DNA of 64,000 nucleotides, from positions 1,302,001 to 1,366,000 of the forward strand of contig NZ_CP009322.1 of assembly GCF_000959725.1 (NCBI RefSeq). The letters run 5' to 3'. Positions 1-9,731 of the stretch are shown here, piece after piece. How positions within the stretch are numbered: the stretch's first letter is position 1; each line of letters opens with the position of its first letter. The DNA comes from Burkholderia gladioli (GTDB taxonomy: Bacteria; Pseudomonadota; Gammaproteobacteria; Burkholderiales; Burkholderiaceae). A program made the translations under genes and the position numbers. Below the pieces are notes generated by a model. That model was not told the DNA's origin. It saw nothing but the letters and a program-made list of their open reading frames with translations, and did not search any database.

Positions 1-681
1 ATGAAGGACGGCTACTACCAGGTGTTCGCGCCGAACCAGAACGAGGAGCTCTACACCGACCTCTGGCACGGCCCGTTCTACGGCTTCACGCGCGTGCTGG
101 AAACCTTCGCGATGACCGACGCGCCGATCCGCTTCAAGCCGATGGACATCTACTACCACATGTTCTCGGGCACCAAGCTGGCCTCGATGAAGGCGCTCGA
201 GACCATCTTCAAGGCGGTGCTGGCGCAGCCGGTCACGCCGGTGTTCTCGTCCGATTACGCGCGCAAGGTGCTCGACTCGCTGGACATGAGCATCGCGCGC
301 GACGGCGATGCCTGGGTGATCCGCGATGCCGGCCGCCTGCGCACGGTGCGCCTGCCGGCTGGCAAGGTGCCGGACCTGCGCGGTGCCACCGGCGTGGCCG
401 GCTACGCGCCGGGCCCGGGCGGCACCTACGTGCACCTGAGCGGCAGCCAGGCGCGCTTCGGCGTGATCGACGTCGCCCAGGCGCCGCGCATCCCCTACCT
501 GGCCGACGCGAACGGCTCGATCGAGAACTTCGAACGCAACGCGCGCGGTTTCTCCTTCGACCTGCATTCGCTGATCGCGCCGCAGTTCCGCCTGGCCAAT
601 GCCGGCGCCTGCCGAGTCACCCGCCATCCGCTTGCTTCCACCCCTTCGAGCCTGCATGTTGACGTCGCCTGCGACATCTGA
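1..681 (+). CDS. pelA: PelA C-terminal fragment (Pel polysaccharide deacetylase/hydrolase), cut by window edge
   Basis: This is the last 226 residues of a larger protein whose start lies before the window; the first in-window ATG is probably internal. PelA is a periplasmic enzyme that hydrolyses and deacetylates the GalNAc-rich Pel exopolysaccharide during export. The fragment holds the segment IDIYYHMFSGTK followed by a conserved DYARKVLDSL stretch, which resembles the tail of PelA after its deacetylase domain. No catalytic residues can be judged because most of the protein is missing. The call rests mainly on the complete pelBCDEFG series that follows at once. The 3' end overlaps pelB by 26 bases, so the two are probably translationally coupled. 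Confidence 0.82.
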   Translation: MKDGYYQVFAPNQNEELYTDLWHGPFYGFTRVLETFAMTDAPIRFKPMDIYYHMFSGTKLASMKALETIFKAVLAQPVTPVFSSDYARKVLDSLDMSIARDGDAWVIRDAGRLRTVRLPAGKVPDLRGATGVAGYAPGPGGTYVHLSGSQARFGVIDVAQAPRIPYLADANGSIENFERNARGFSFDLHSLIAPQFRLANAGACRVTRHPLASTPSSLHVDVACDI

Positions 682-3600
682 GCGCCAGCGGTTCTTTCCG
701 CTGCCCGTGGTGCTGGTCCTCGGCGTGCTGATCGGCGCGCTGCTGCTGCTCGCCTATCCGCGCAGCAAGCTCGACGTGCGCGTGCTGGCCGGCACCGACA
801 GCCTGTCGATCGCCTACCTGGAAGCCTGGCTGCGCATCGAGCCGAACAATGCCGAGGTGCAGGCGGTGCTCACTCGCGCCTACCTGCGCGGCGGGCGCAG
901 CGCCGACGTGGCGCGCATGCTCGACCGGCTCGATGCCGCGCGGGACGCGTCGGCGCGCCAGAACGCGCTGGCGATCCGCATCTCGATCGCGCAGCGCAAG
1001 CTCTACGCGCTCAAGCCCGACGATCCGGCGCGCCCGGCACGGATCCGCGAACTCGACGCGCTGCTTGCGCAGGCGGTGGACCGCCCCTGGGACCTGGAGG
1101 CGCTCGGCGCCCTGGCGAGCCAGGCGCGCGGGCTCGGCGACAACGCGCTGGCCGGCCGCTATTACGCGCGGCTCGCGCAGCAGGATCCGGCGCATGCCGA
1201 TGCCTGGCTCGCCGAGCTGGCGGCCACCCGGCTCGGCGGCCAGGACTATCGCGCGGCCGCCGATGCCTGGTTCGCGCTGCAGGCGCGCGCCGCCACCCGG
1301 GCGGCGCGGCGCGATGCCTTCATCGCCGGCGTCAAGGCGCTGCAGTCGGGCAACGACATGGGCGGCGCGATGGCCGCCGCGCAGGCGCACCTGGGCGATC
1401 TCGGCGACGATCCCGACACGCTGCGCTTCCTGTCGAACGTGGCGCTCGCGGCGGGGCGGCCCGATCTGGCCGCGCAGTATGTGAAGCGCTTGCTGCAGGT
1501 GCTCGGCGATGCCGGTGCGCAATCCGGCGCGATGCGTCTCGCGAGCCTGCGCCTCGATGGCGCCATGGGCAGGGCGCTTACGGTTCAGCGCTCGGGCGAT
1601 AGCGCCGGCCCGGCGGCCGTGCACGCCGGCGGCACCGAGCACGACCAGCCGCTGATCGCCCATCGCAACGACCAGGGTCTGTGGCTGCGCGCGGCCTGGC
1701 TGCCGGCCGTGAAGCGCCGCGCGCTGCCGTTTCGCGACGCGGCGGCGCGTTCGGGCGAGGGCGTGCAACGGCTGCGGATCGCCTCGACCACCGCCTCGGC
1801 CTCGAGCGCGGATGGCAAGGTGGTGACGGGGCCGATCTCGGGTAGCGCGCCGGTTTCGGCGAACGCGCCCGCCGCGCCAGCGGACTCGGCCAGCACCACG
1901 CTCACGCCAGCCGTGCCGGTTTCGCCGCCTTCCGCCGCGGCGACCGACGCAGCCCCGAAGCAGAAGGCCGGCGATGCCGATTTCGCGCTGGCCTATCGCG
2001 TGTTCCTGGCCGCCGGCGATGTGGCCAGCGCCGAGCGCGTCGCGAACCAGGCGCTCGAGCGCGACCCCGGTGCCGCGAGCTGGCGCGAACGGCTCGCCCA
2101 GGTGGCGGAATGGAACCACCATCCCGACGTGGCGCTGGCCAACTATCTCGCGCTCGCGCAATCGCGCGGCGACGCCCATGCCTGGCAGCAGGTGGCGCGG
2201 CTCGCGCCGGGCCTGAACGACCAGCGCGCGATGCTGGCGCTGACCCTGCACCAGGCCGATACCAGCCCCGGCGACATCAAGCGGCTCGACGCGGTGGTCA
2301 ACGCCTACGAGCTGAACGGCGACCCCGACGGCGCGCTGCGTTTCCTGCAGGCGCGCTTCAAGGGCCCGCTCGGGCGGCTCGCGCGCGAGCGCTACGCCAC
2401 CGAAGCCGAGCGCAAGGGCGACGACGACCTGGCCCTGCGCAGCTGGCAGGACCTGGAGCGCGACTACGGCCCGAACGCCGGCTACGCGCTGAAGATCGCC
2501 ACCATGCTCTACACGCGCACCCGCTTCGACGCGGCGCTGGCCGCGATGAACGAGGGCAAGCGCGGCGCCACGCCGGCCGACCAGGATTTCTGGCGCTTCT
2601 ACGCGCTGCTCGGCACCACGACCCAGCAGCAGCACGACACGGGCGCCGGTTATCGCGAACTGCTGGCCAGCGGCAAGGCCGGCCGCGACGACCTCGAGGC
2701 GATGATCGGCTTCTACGACGACACCCCGATCGACGCGGCGCGCCTGGCCGAATACGGCTACCGGCAGACCGGCAACGTGCGGATGCTGACCCAGGCGATC
2801 TACTACTACGAGCGCGCCCACGCGCGCGGCCGCATCGCGCCCTTGCTGGCCTCGTTGAGCGCGGAGCAACTGGCGGCGGCCGAGCAGTCGGCGCCGTTCC
2901 TGCTGGCGCGCGCCCAGTACGAGCGCGACGCGGGCCGCCAGCAGGACGTGGCGCGCGACGTGCAGCGCGCGCTGGCGATCGCGCCCGACAGCACCGAGGC
3001 GCAGGTCACCTGGCTCTGGTACCTGAACGATCGCGGCACCGAGGCGCAGTTGCGCGACACGATGAGCCGCTACGGCGCCCATGCCGAGAGCGACGCGCCG
3101 CTGTGGCCGCCGATGATCGCGGCCGCGCTGCGGCTCGGCGACGGCCGCATGGCGCTGCATTACCTGCGCAAGCAGGCCGACGCGAACCGCCAGGATCCGC
3201 TCTGGCGCCTGACCTTCGCCGATGCGCTCGAGCTCGAGGGCCGCGCCGACGATGCCTGGCAGTTGCGCAAGTCGACCTGGGTCGAGCTGGCGCGGCGCCG
3301 CCGCGACCCGAACGCGGCGCCGTTGCCCGAAGCCGAGCGCGAGGACCTGGCCGGCCGTTTCGTTTCGTTGACCACCCAGTTCGCCAACGGCGACCAGTCG
3401 CGCGCGGTGCTGATCGCGATGCTGCGCGCCGACGCGGCCGGCGACGGCGCCGGCGACGATGGCAATGGCGGGCCGGGCGGCGCGGCCTATCCGTCGCAAC
3501 TCGGCGATTTCGCCATGCTGCCGCCGCTCAAGCAGCAGGCGATCCGGCGCGAGCAGCGCGTGGTCTCGGCGATCGCGCGCGAGGCCGCCGTCTCCTGGGC

Positions 3601-4816
3601 GCAGGCCCAGCAGGAACCCGATCTCGAACATGCGTGGCTGACCAAATTGTTCATCGATCGCAACACTCGACCGGTCTATGCCGAGGCGCAGCTGGCGATC
3701 GACGAGGGCGACGTCGATACGCTGAACCGCCTGCTCGACACGCTGCCGGACCTGATCCCGCGCCAGAACCGCGTCGACGCCCAGGCCCTGACGGGGCGCC
3801 TGACCGACGCGCAGTCGACGGCCTACCAGTCGCTGATCGCCACCCCGCACGACGACGTGATGCAGCAGCAGTTGCGCGACAACCTGATGAAGAGCGCGCA
3901 GTCGGTCGATGTCTCGACGCGCTACAGCAACCAGGGCGCGCTGCGCTACAACGAGCAGAGCGCCTCGGTGGGCGCGCGGCTGACGCCCTCGCAGAGCGTG
4001 CGCCTCACTTACCGCCAGCGCGAGCAGTCGAGCGACGCGGCCACGCTGCCGCACATCCCGAGCCAGGACCGCGTGCTCAGCGCGATGTACCGCCACCAGG
4101 GCCAGGACGACCAGGAAACGCTGACGGTGGGCCGCCGCGAGGCGCTGCGCGATATCACCACCGCGCGCGTCGACGGCCGGGCGCGCCTGAACTCGAAGCT
4201 CACCCTGAGCTACGCGGTCGGCTACAACCAGGACGCGACCGAAACCACGCAATTGATGGTGGCCGGCGTCAAGGACCTGGCCTCGGTGGGCTTGAGCTAC
4301 CAGTTCGATCCGCACTGGTTCGGCAGCGGCCGCTACGAATACTCGCGCTTCCACGGCCAGGACCGCACCTACTTCGGCGACGGCCACCTGCTGGAGCTGA
4401 GCGCCGGCTACAAGATCAAGGCCGACTATCCCGACTACACGATCCGCGCGGTCTTCACGCACGGGCAGTACAGCAACGCCGGCGGCGTGCCGGGCGCGCG
4501 GCTGGCGGCGATCCTGCCGGCCGGCACGCCGCCCACCGCGGCCGCCTTCATGCCGCAGACCTTCACGCAGGGCGCGCTGCTGTTCTCGTTCGGCGACGAC
4601 CTGCCGGAAACCTATTCGAAGGGCTGGCGGCCGATGTTCTCGGCCGGCCCGGTGCGCGACTCGCGCGCGGGCTGGACCGGGCAGGTCGAACTGGGGCTCG
4701 CCGGCAGCGTGTTCGGCGGCGACCAGGCCTTGCTGTACGGGCTGTATCAAGGGGCATCGTCGAACAGTTCGACGTCCGTGAAGGAAATCGGCGCGCGGTA
4801 CCGCTGGCTGTATTGA
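656..4816 (+). CDS. pelB: PelB, outer-membrane Pel export porin with TPR scaffold
   Basis: PelB exports Pel polysaccharide across the outer membrane. From the ATG at 656 the product is 1386 residues. It has an N-terminal hydrophobic helix at about residues 17-34, a long periplasmic superhelix of TPR-like repeats, and a C-terminal beta-barrel from about residue 1082 with alternating aromatic strands, ending in Tyr. The frame is open from an ATG at 599, but the 656 start puts the membrane helix right behind a short polar N-terminus. Residues about 370-435 are a low-complexity Ala/Ser/Pro/Thr linker, and a short Gly/Asp-rich insert lies near residues 925-940. It overlaps the end of pelA and leads into pelC after 21 bases. 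Confidence 0.9.
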   Translation: MLTSPATSERQRFFPLPVVLVLGVLIGALLLLAYPRSKLDVRVLAGTDSLSIAYLEAWLRIEPNNAEVQAVLTRAYLRGGRSADVARMLDRLDAARDASARQNALAIRISIAQRKLYALKPDDPARPARIRELDALLAQAVDRPWDLEALGALASQARGLGDNALAGRYYARLAQQDPAHADAWLAELAATRLGGQDYRAAADAWFALQARAATRAARRDAFIAGVKALQSGNDMGGAMAAAQAHLGDLGDDPDTLRFLSNVALAAGRPDLAAQYVKRLLQVLGDAGAQSGAMRLASLRLDGAMGRALTVQRSGDSAGPAAVHAGGTEHDQPLIAHRNDQGLWLRAAWLPAVKRRALPFRDAAARSGEGVQRLRIASTTASASSADGKVVTGPISGSAPVSANAPAAPADSASTTLTPAVPVSPPSAAATDAAPKQKAGDADFALAYRVFLAAGDVASAERVANQALERDPGAASWRERLAQVAEWNHHPDVALANYLALAQSRGDAHAWQQVARLAPGLNDQRAMLALTLHQADTSPGDIKRLDAVVNAYELNGDPDGALRFLQARFKGPLGRLARERYATEAERKGDDDLALRSWQDLERDYGPNAGYALKIATMLYTRTRFDAALAAMNEGKRGATPADQDFWRFYALLGTTTQQQHDTGAGYRELLASGKAGRDDLEAMIGFYDDTPIDAARLAEYGYRQTGNVRMLTQAIYYYERAHARGRIAPLLASLSAEQLAAAEQSAPFLLARAQYERDAGRQQDVARDVQRALAIAPDSTEAQVTWLWYLNDRGTEAQLRDTMSRYGAHAESDAPLWPPMIAAALRLGDGRMALHYLRKQADANRQDPLWRLTFADALELEGRADDAWQLRKSTWVELARRRRDPNAAPLPEAEREDLAGRFVSLTTQFANGDQSRAVLIAMLRADAAGDGAGDDGNGGPGGAAYPSQLGDFAMLPPLKQQAIRREQRVVSAIAREAAVSWAQAQQEPDLEHAWLTKLFIDRNTRPVYAEAQLAIDEGDVDTLNRLLDTLPDLIPRQNRVDAQALTGRLTDAQSTAYQSLIATPHDDVMQQQLRDNLMKSAQSVDVSTRYSNQGALRYNEQSASVGARLTPSQSVRLTYRQREQSSDAATLPHIPSQDRVLSAMYRHQGQDDQETLTVGRREALRDITTARVDGRARLNSKLTLSYAVGYNQDATETTQLMVAGVKDLASVGLSYQFDPHWFGSGRYEYSRFHGQDRTYFGDGHLLELSAGYKIKADYPDYTIRAVFTHGQYSNAGGVPGARLAAILPAGTPPTAAAFMPQTFTQGALLFSFGDDLPETYSKGWRPMFSAGPVRDSRAGWTGQVELGLAGSVFGGDQALLYGLYQGASSNSSTSVKEIGARYRWLY

Positions 4817-4837
4817 ACGCAATCTGAGGAGAAACGC

Positions 4838-5389
4838 ATGAACACGAAGCACGCATCGCGGCACCTGCGGGCCGTCGCGCTGGCCGGCGCGGTCACGCTC
4901 GCGGCGGCCGCGCTGGGCGGCTGCGCGGTGCTCGACCAGAGCGCGGCGATTCCCGCCGCCAAGGGCGAGACCTGGACCGTCCTGCCGATCGCCAACCACA
5001 CCGAGACGCCGCAGGCCGGCCAGCGCGCCGGCTCGATCGCGCAGAGCCTGCTGCGCACCTTCGGCTACCAGAACCTGGTGGCCTACCCGGGCGGCGGCGA
5101 CGACGAGACCCTGTTCGACCCGGCCAAGTCCGATGCGCAGCAAAACGCGCTGAACTGGGCGCGCCAGCAGAACATCCACTACGCGCTGACCGGCTCGGTC
5201 AACGAGTGGCGCTACAAGGTCGGCGTGGACGGCGAGCCGGCCGTCGGCCTGAGCTTCGACGTGATCGACGTGCAGACCGGCAAGGTGGTCTGGACCGGCA
5301 CCGGCAGCCGTACCGGCTGGAGCCGCGACGCGCTGTCGGGCGTGGCGCAGAAGCTCGAGCGCGAGCTGCTCGCGCCGCTCGGCCGCTGA
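4838..5389 (+). CDS. pelC: PelC, outer-membrane lipoprotein of Pel export
   Basis: A 183-residue lipoprotein with a lipobox LGGC and acylated Cys at residue 29. PelC family members form a periplasmic ring at the outer membrane that funnels Pel into PelB. The mature part (ETWTVLPIANHTETPQAG onward) has the alpha/beta layout of this family, and the length fits the usual 170-185 residues. A strong GAGGAG ribosome site lies 7 bases before the ATG. It sits 21 bases after pelB and 70 bases before pelD, in operon order. Confidence 0.9.
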   Translation: MNTKHASRHLRAVALAGAVTLAAAALGGCAVLDQSAAIPAAKGETWTVLPIANHTETPQAGQRAGSIAQSLLRTFGYQNLVAYPGGGDDETLFDPAKSDAQQNALNWARQQNIHYALTGSVNEWRYKVGVDGEPAVGLSFDVIDVQTGKVVWTGTGSRTGWSRDALSGVAQKLERELLAPLGR

Positions 5390-5459
5390 GCCTCCATGGG
5401 TTCGTGGGCGAGGGCGGGGCGGTGATGAAACCGATATCGACATCGATCAGGCGGTGGGC

Positions 5460-6971
5460 ATGAATACCCAGGCAACCGGGCCGGACCCGGGCGAGTCGCG
5501 CGCGGCGCCGCGGTCGCGAACCGTGCGCGCGACCGGCGCGGCGGCATGGTGGAGCACGCTGATCGCGCCGCCCGAGGGCAGCGCGCGGCGGCGCACCGTC
5601 GCGCTGCTCGAGACGCTCGGCTTCACGCTGATCGCGATCGGCCTGTGCCGTGCCTTCTCGGCCGACGATCCGCTGCTGATCCACAGCGGCTTCGGGTGGA
5701 TCTGGCTGGTGCCGGTGGTGGTCTCGCTGCGCTACGGCTCGGTGGCGGGGCTGGTATCGGGCTTCGTGCTGCTGGCCGCCTGGTATCTGCTTTATCCGGC
5801 CGTGCCGGTGCCGGTCGTCACCGCGGTGGCGGCCGGCACCGGCGGCGCGAGCGCGGTGTTCACCGGCGACACGGTGCTGAGCCGGCCGTTCCCGGTCGGC
5901 TTCTTCTTCGGCGGCTTTTTCCTCACGCTGCTGACCGGCCAGTTCGGCGACATCTGGATGTCGCGGCTGCGGCAGAACCGGATCGCCAACGACTACCTGT
6001 CCGAGCGCCTGTCGATCCTGACGCGCAACCAGTTCATGCTGCGGCTCTCGCACGAGCGGCTCGAGCAGGACCTGCTGAGCCGCCCGGCGACGCTGCGCGA
6101 TTCGCTGGCGCGGTTGCGCGCGGTGGTGTTCGAGCAGTTGCCGACGCCGGCCGAGCAGGGCGATCTCGCGCTGCGCGGCGCCCAGGCCTTCCTCGACGCG
6201 GCCGCGCAGGCGGTGCAGCTCGAGGTGGCCAGCGTGCACGCCTGGCGGCAGGGCGCGCCGGCGGCCGAGGCGGCCGCCTCGGTGGGCGGCGCCGGGCCGC
6301 TCGACGTGCACGATCCGCTGGTGCGCGAGGCGATCGAGACGCGCCGGCTGGTGCATGTCGACGCGCAGGCGCATGCCGGCGCCGCCGCGATCGGCAGCCG
6401 CTACCTGGCCTGCGTGCCGCTGCTCGACGTGAAGGGCGAGCCGGTGGGCGTGGTGGCGATCGAGCGCATGCCGTTCCTGGCGCTCACCCGCGACAACCTG
6501 CAGTTCCTGCTGGTGCTCTGCAGCTTCTACGCCGACGGCGTGCGCCATGCCGAGGTCTCGCACGAGATGCTGAGCGCCTTCCCGGCCTGCCCGCAGCGCT
6601 TCGCGCTCGACTACGCGCGGCTGGTGCACCTGCGCCGCGATTCGAAGGTGCTGTCCTCGGTGGTCACCCTGGTGTTCGACAACGACGAGCAGGGCGCCGC
6701 GCTCAGCGAGCACATCGTGCGCACGCGCCGCGCGCTCGATTCGCAGTGGGAGGTGATCGGCAGCAAGCGCCGCGCCGTGCTGACCCTGATGCCCTTGTCC
6801 GGCGCGAGCGGCGTGGACGGCTACCTGCTGCGCATCGAGGACAACCTGCGCGCGCAGTTCGGCGTCGATTTCGAGGCGGCCCACGTGGCGGTCTATTCGA
6901 TGAACGTGCCGGCCAGCGAGCCGATACGCCCGCTGGTCAAGCTGATGGAGCATTGCGGTGTCGCCGGCTGA
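5460..6971 (+). CDS. pelD: PelD, inner-membrane c-di-GMP receptor of the Pel synthase
   Basis: A 503-residue inner-membrane protein. About four transmembrane segments lie in the first 170 residues, followed by a coiled linker, a GAF domain (about 220-340) and a degenerate GGDEF domain. The GGDEF catalytic motif is lost: the equivalent region reads GSKRR, so it cannot make c-di-GMP. The inhibitory-site pattern RxxD is kept as RALD at residues 424-427, matching the RxxD c-di-GMP contact known in PelD. This suggests that polymer synthesis is switched on by c-di-GMP. The ATG at 5460 is preferred; a GTG at 5454 is a close alternative and neither has a strong ribosome site. The 3' end overlaps pelE by 14 bases. 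Confidence 0.9.
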   Translation: MNTQATGPDPGESRAAPRSRTVRATGAAAWWSTLIAPPEGSARRRTVALLETLGFTLIAIGLCRAFSADDPLLIHSGFGWIWLVPVVVSLRYGSVAGLVSGFVLLAAWYLLYPAVPVPVVTAVAAGTGGASAVFTGDTVLSRPFPVGFFFGGFFLTLLTGQFGDIWMSRLRQNRIANDYLSERLSILTRNQFMLRLSHERLEQDLLSRPATLRDSLARLRAVVFEQLPTPAEQGDLALRGAQAFLDAAAQAVQLEVASVHAWRQGAPAAEAAASVGGAGPLDVHDPLVREAIETRRLVHVDAQAHAGAAAIGSRYLACVPLLDVKGEPVGVVAIERMPFLALTRDNLQFLLVLCSFYADGVRHAEVSHEMLSAFPACPQRFALDYARLVHLRRDSKVLSSVVTLVFDNDEQGAALSEHIVRTRRALDSQWEVIGSKRRAVLTLMPLSGASGVDGYLLRIEDNLRAQFGVDFEAAHVAVYSMNVPASEPIRPLVKLMEHCGVAG

Positions 6972-8133
6972 GCCGCGCCGGTCCGATCCGGCCAGCCCGC
7001 GCGCGCCGGCCGGCGACGCGCTCGGCGCGCTGCTGGCCGCGCTGACGCTGGCGCTCGGCATCGCGCTGCAGCTGCTGGCCTGCCTGCTGACGCTGCGCAG
7101 CCTGCCCGATCCGTCGGCGCAATGGCTGAGCGGCATGCCGGTCGATGCCGGCGCCGCGGCCGCGGCGGCCGAGGCCAATACGCGAGTCTTCGCGCTGTGC
7201 CTGCTGGTGCAGCTGCTGGCCGCGCTGTTCGCCGCCACCGGCAGCGCGCGGTTGCTGCCGCGCCGGCTCAGGCCCGTTACCTGGCGTGGCCTGCTGCTGC
7301 TCGGCTTTCTCGACTTCGCGGTGCCGCTGGGCGGCGTCCTCTGCACGCTCGGCGCCTTCGTGCTGTCGCGCGTGCTGCCGGCCAACCGCGCGAGCCTGGC
7401 CGTCAACACGGTGGAGGAGCCCGAATTCGCCGAGTACCTGATCGGCTCGGTGTCCTACGGCCGCGGCGCGCGGCTCAAGGCCGAGCTGCGCAATGCCGAG
7501 GCCAGTGTCGATTTCCGCATGACGGCGCTGCTCGCGATGCAGTCGCTGCCGGTGCGCACCGTCTCGCCGATCCTGCAGGAGATGCTGGCCGACCCGCTCG
7601 ACGACATCCGCCTGCTGGCCTACGGCAGCCTGGAGAGCAAGGAGAAGGCCCTGACCCAGCGCATCACGGCCGAGCGCGCCGTGCTCGACGCGCCCGGCGG
7701 CGCGGCGCGCTCCGGCGTCGAGCGGGCCCGCTCGAACAAGGTGCTGGCCGAGTTGTACGGCGAGCTGATCTACCAGCAACTGGTGACGGGCGACGTCTAC
7801 GACAACGCGATCTCGCAGGCCGAGCGCTACGCCGAGGCGGCGCTCGCGCTGATTCCCGAGGACGCGGCGCTGTGGCGGTTGCGCGGCCGGCTGGCGCTGC
7901 TGCGCCGCGACCTCGACGCGGCCGACGCGATGCTGCAGCGCGCGATCGACTGCGGCTTCCCGCGCGACCGGCTGCTGCCCTACCTGGCCGAGGCCGCCTA
8001 CTGGCGCCGCGATTTCCCGCGCGTGCGCAGCCTGCTGGGCGCGATGGACCGGCATGCCGTCACGCCGACCCTGCAGGCCGCCCTCGATTTCTGGCAACCG
8101 GCCGCCACCGCCGCCGGCGCCCCCCGCGTATGA
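6958..8133 (+). CDS. pelE: PelE, inner-membrane/TPR component of the Pel synthase
   Basis: A 391-residue protein with two N-terminal transmembrane helices (about 20-45 and 75-100), a third hydrophobic stretch near 105-140, and a soluble C-terminal helical repeat domain with TPR-like segments (about 265-375). PelE is an accessory subunit of the inner-membrane Pel synthase and contacts the glycosyltransferase PelF. Translation probably starts at the GTG at 6958, inside the end of pelD. The stop overlaps the pelF start in an ATGA junction at 8130-8133, so coupled translation is likely. Confidence 0.85.
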   Translation: MSPAEPRRSDPASPRAPAGDALGALLAALTLALGIALQLLACLLTLRSLPDPSAQWLSGMPVDAGAAAAAAEANTRVFALCLLVQLLAALFAATGSARLLPRRLRPVTWRGLLLLGFLDFAVPLGGVLCTLGAFVLSRVLPANRASLAVNTVEEPEFAEYLIGSVSYGRGARLKAELRNAEASVDFRMTALLAMQSLPVRTVSPILQEMLADPLDDIRLLAYGSLESKEKALTQRITAERAVLDAPGGAARSGVERARSNKVLAELYGELIYQQLVTGDVYDNAISQAERYAEAALALIPEDAALWRLRGRLALLRRDLDAADAMLQRAIDCGFPRDRLLPYLAEAAYWRRDFPRVRSLLGAMDRHAVTPTLQAALDFWQPAATAAGAPRV

Positions 8134-9716
8134 GTTCCACCATGACCACACCGGCCACGCCCGCGCTGCCGCGCGCCACCTCCGCCGACGTGCTGCTGCT
8201 GCTAGAGGGCACCTTTCCCTATGTGAGCGGCGGCGTGTCGAGCTGGGTCAACCAGATGATCCGCGCCTTTCCGGAGCACAGCTTCGCGCTGTGCTTCCTC
8301 GGCAGCCGCCCGCAGGACTACGTCAAGCAGCAGTACGCGCTGCCCGACAACGTGGTGCACCTGGAGACCCACTATCTCTACGATTTCGCGCCGCCGCCGC
8401 TGGTGAAGAAGATGGGCGGCGACGCCCAGGCCTTCGCGCGCTCGGCGCAGCTGCACGAGACCATGCGCAACCCGGCGATGCGCGAGGTGGGCGCGCAACT
8501 GCTCAAGTCGATGCTCGAGGACCTGAAGCCGGGCGGCGCGCTCGGCGAGGACGCCTTCCTGTACTCGAAGCAGGCCTGGGATTTCCTCACCGACCAATAC
8601 CGCAAGCACTGCACCGACCCGTCCTTCGTCGACTACTTCTGGACCGTGCGCATCATGCACAAGCCGCTCTGGCAGCTCGCGCGCGTGGCCGAGGGTCTGC
8701 CGGCGGCCAAGGTGCTGCATACCGTGTCGACCGGCTACGCGGGTTTCCTCGGCGCGCTCGCGCATTACCGCAGCGGGCGGCCGCTGCTGGTCTCCGAGCA
8801 CGGCATCTACACCAAGGAACGCAAGATCGACCTGTTCCAGAGCGAGTGGATTCGCGACAACCGCAGCATCTTCGAGCGCGACGTCTCGCAGGTCGGCTAT
8901 TTCCGCGATCTCTGGGTGCGCTTCTTCCAGGCCCTGGGCCGCGCCTGCTACGACGCGGCCAGCGACATCATCGCGCTCTACGAGGGCAACCGGCAGCGCC
9001 AGATCCTCGACGGCGCGCCAGCCGCGCGCACCGGCACGATCCCGAACGGCGTGAACCTGGCGCGTCTCGCGCCGCTGCGCGCGCAACGCGCCGCGACGGT
9101 GCCCAAGACGCTGTGCCTGATCGGCCGGGTGGTGCCGATCAAGGACATCAAGACCTTCATCCGCGCCATGCTGACCGTGCTGCGCCGCATGCCCGAGGCC
9201 GAGGCCTGGATCGCCGGCCCCGAGGACGAGGATCTCGCCTATGCGCAGGAATGCCGCGCGCTGGTGGACAGCCTCGGGCTCGCGGACAAGGTGAAGTTCC
9301 TCGGCTTCCAGAAGATCGACGAACTGCTGCCCAAGTGCGGGCTGCTGGTGCTCAGCTCGATCTCGGAGGCGCTGCCGCTGGTGGTGCTGGAGGGCTTCGC
9401 GGCCGGCGTGCCCTCGGTGACCACCGACGTGGGCTCCTGCCGGCAGTTGATCGAGGGCCTGCCCGGCGAGGACGCGGCGCTCGGCGCGGCGGGCCGGGTG
9501 GTGCAGATCGCCGACCCGCGCGCGCTGGCCGAGGCCGCCATCGAGCTGTTCCAGGACGATAACTGGCACGCCGCGCAGCGCGCCGGGGTGGCGCGCGTGG
9601 AGCGCTACTACACGCAGGAGCAGATGATCGGCGCCTATCGCACGCTGTACCGGCGCCTGGCGGATGCGCCGGCGCAGCCGGCCGCGGACGGGCCGCCGGC
9701 CCGCGCGGCGCACTGA
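8130..9716 (+). CDS. pelF: PelF, cytosolic GT4 glycosyltransferase polymerising Pel
   Basis: A 528-residue glycosyltransferase of the GT4/GT-B class, close to the usual length of about 507. The N-terminal domain opens with the glycine-rich segment EGTFPYVSGGVSSW. The C-terminal domain carries the nucleotide-sugar site with the E-x7-E pattern (SEALPLVVLEGFAAG). PelF is the only glycosyltransferase in the operon and extends the Pel chain from a UDP-linked N-acetylhexosamine. The ATG at 8130 forms an ATGA overlap with pelE. The frame is open upstream through pelE, but that is a GC-rich shadow. Confidence 0.92.
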   Translation: MSSTMTTPATPALPRATSADVLLLLEGTFPYVSGGVSSWVNQMIRAFPEHSFALCFLGSRPQDYVKQQYALPDNVVHLETHYLYDFAPPPLVKKMGGDAQAFARSAQLHETMRNPAMREVGAQLLKSMLEDLKPGGALGEDAFLYSKQAWDFLTDQYRKHCTDPSFVDYFWTVRIMHKPLWQLARVAEGLPAAKVLHTVSTGYAGFLGALAHYRSGRPLLVSEHGIYTKERKIDLFQSEWIRDNRSIFERDVSQVGYFRDLWVRFFQALGRACYDAASDIIALYEGNRQRQILDGAPAARTGTIPNGVNLARLAPLRAQRAATVPKTLCLIGRVVPIKDIKTFIRAMLTVLRRMPEAEAWIAGPEDEDLAYAQECRALVDSLGLADKVKFLGFQKIDELLPKCGLLVLSSISEALPLVVLEGFAAGVPSVTTDVGSCRQLIEGLPGEDAALGAAGRVVQIADPRALAEAAIELFQDDNWHAAQRAGVARVERYYTQEQMIGAYRTLYRRLADAPAQPAADGPPARAAH

Positions 9717-9731
9717 GGAGGGCGGCGAACC

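Noticed and set aside
617..5443. A 1608-residue open frame on the minus strand across pelB and pelC
   Set aside because: It is a GC-rich shadow of pelB, with Arg/Ala/Gln/His-rich low-complexity sequence and no family features. The plus-strand genes are well supported.
5425..5463. A 12-codon frame (MKPISTSIRRWA) between pelC and pelD
   Set aside because: It is too short to support, has no known counterpart and lies in a normal intergenic spacer, although it ends in an ATGA overlap with the pelD start.
7122..8129. An open frame extending pelF upstream through pelE
   Set aside because: Family similarity begins at the ATG at 8130, which forms an ATGA junction with pelE. The upstream residues are an Arg/Ala-rich shadow.
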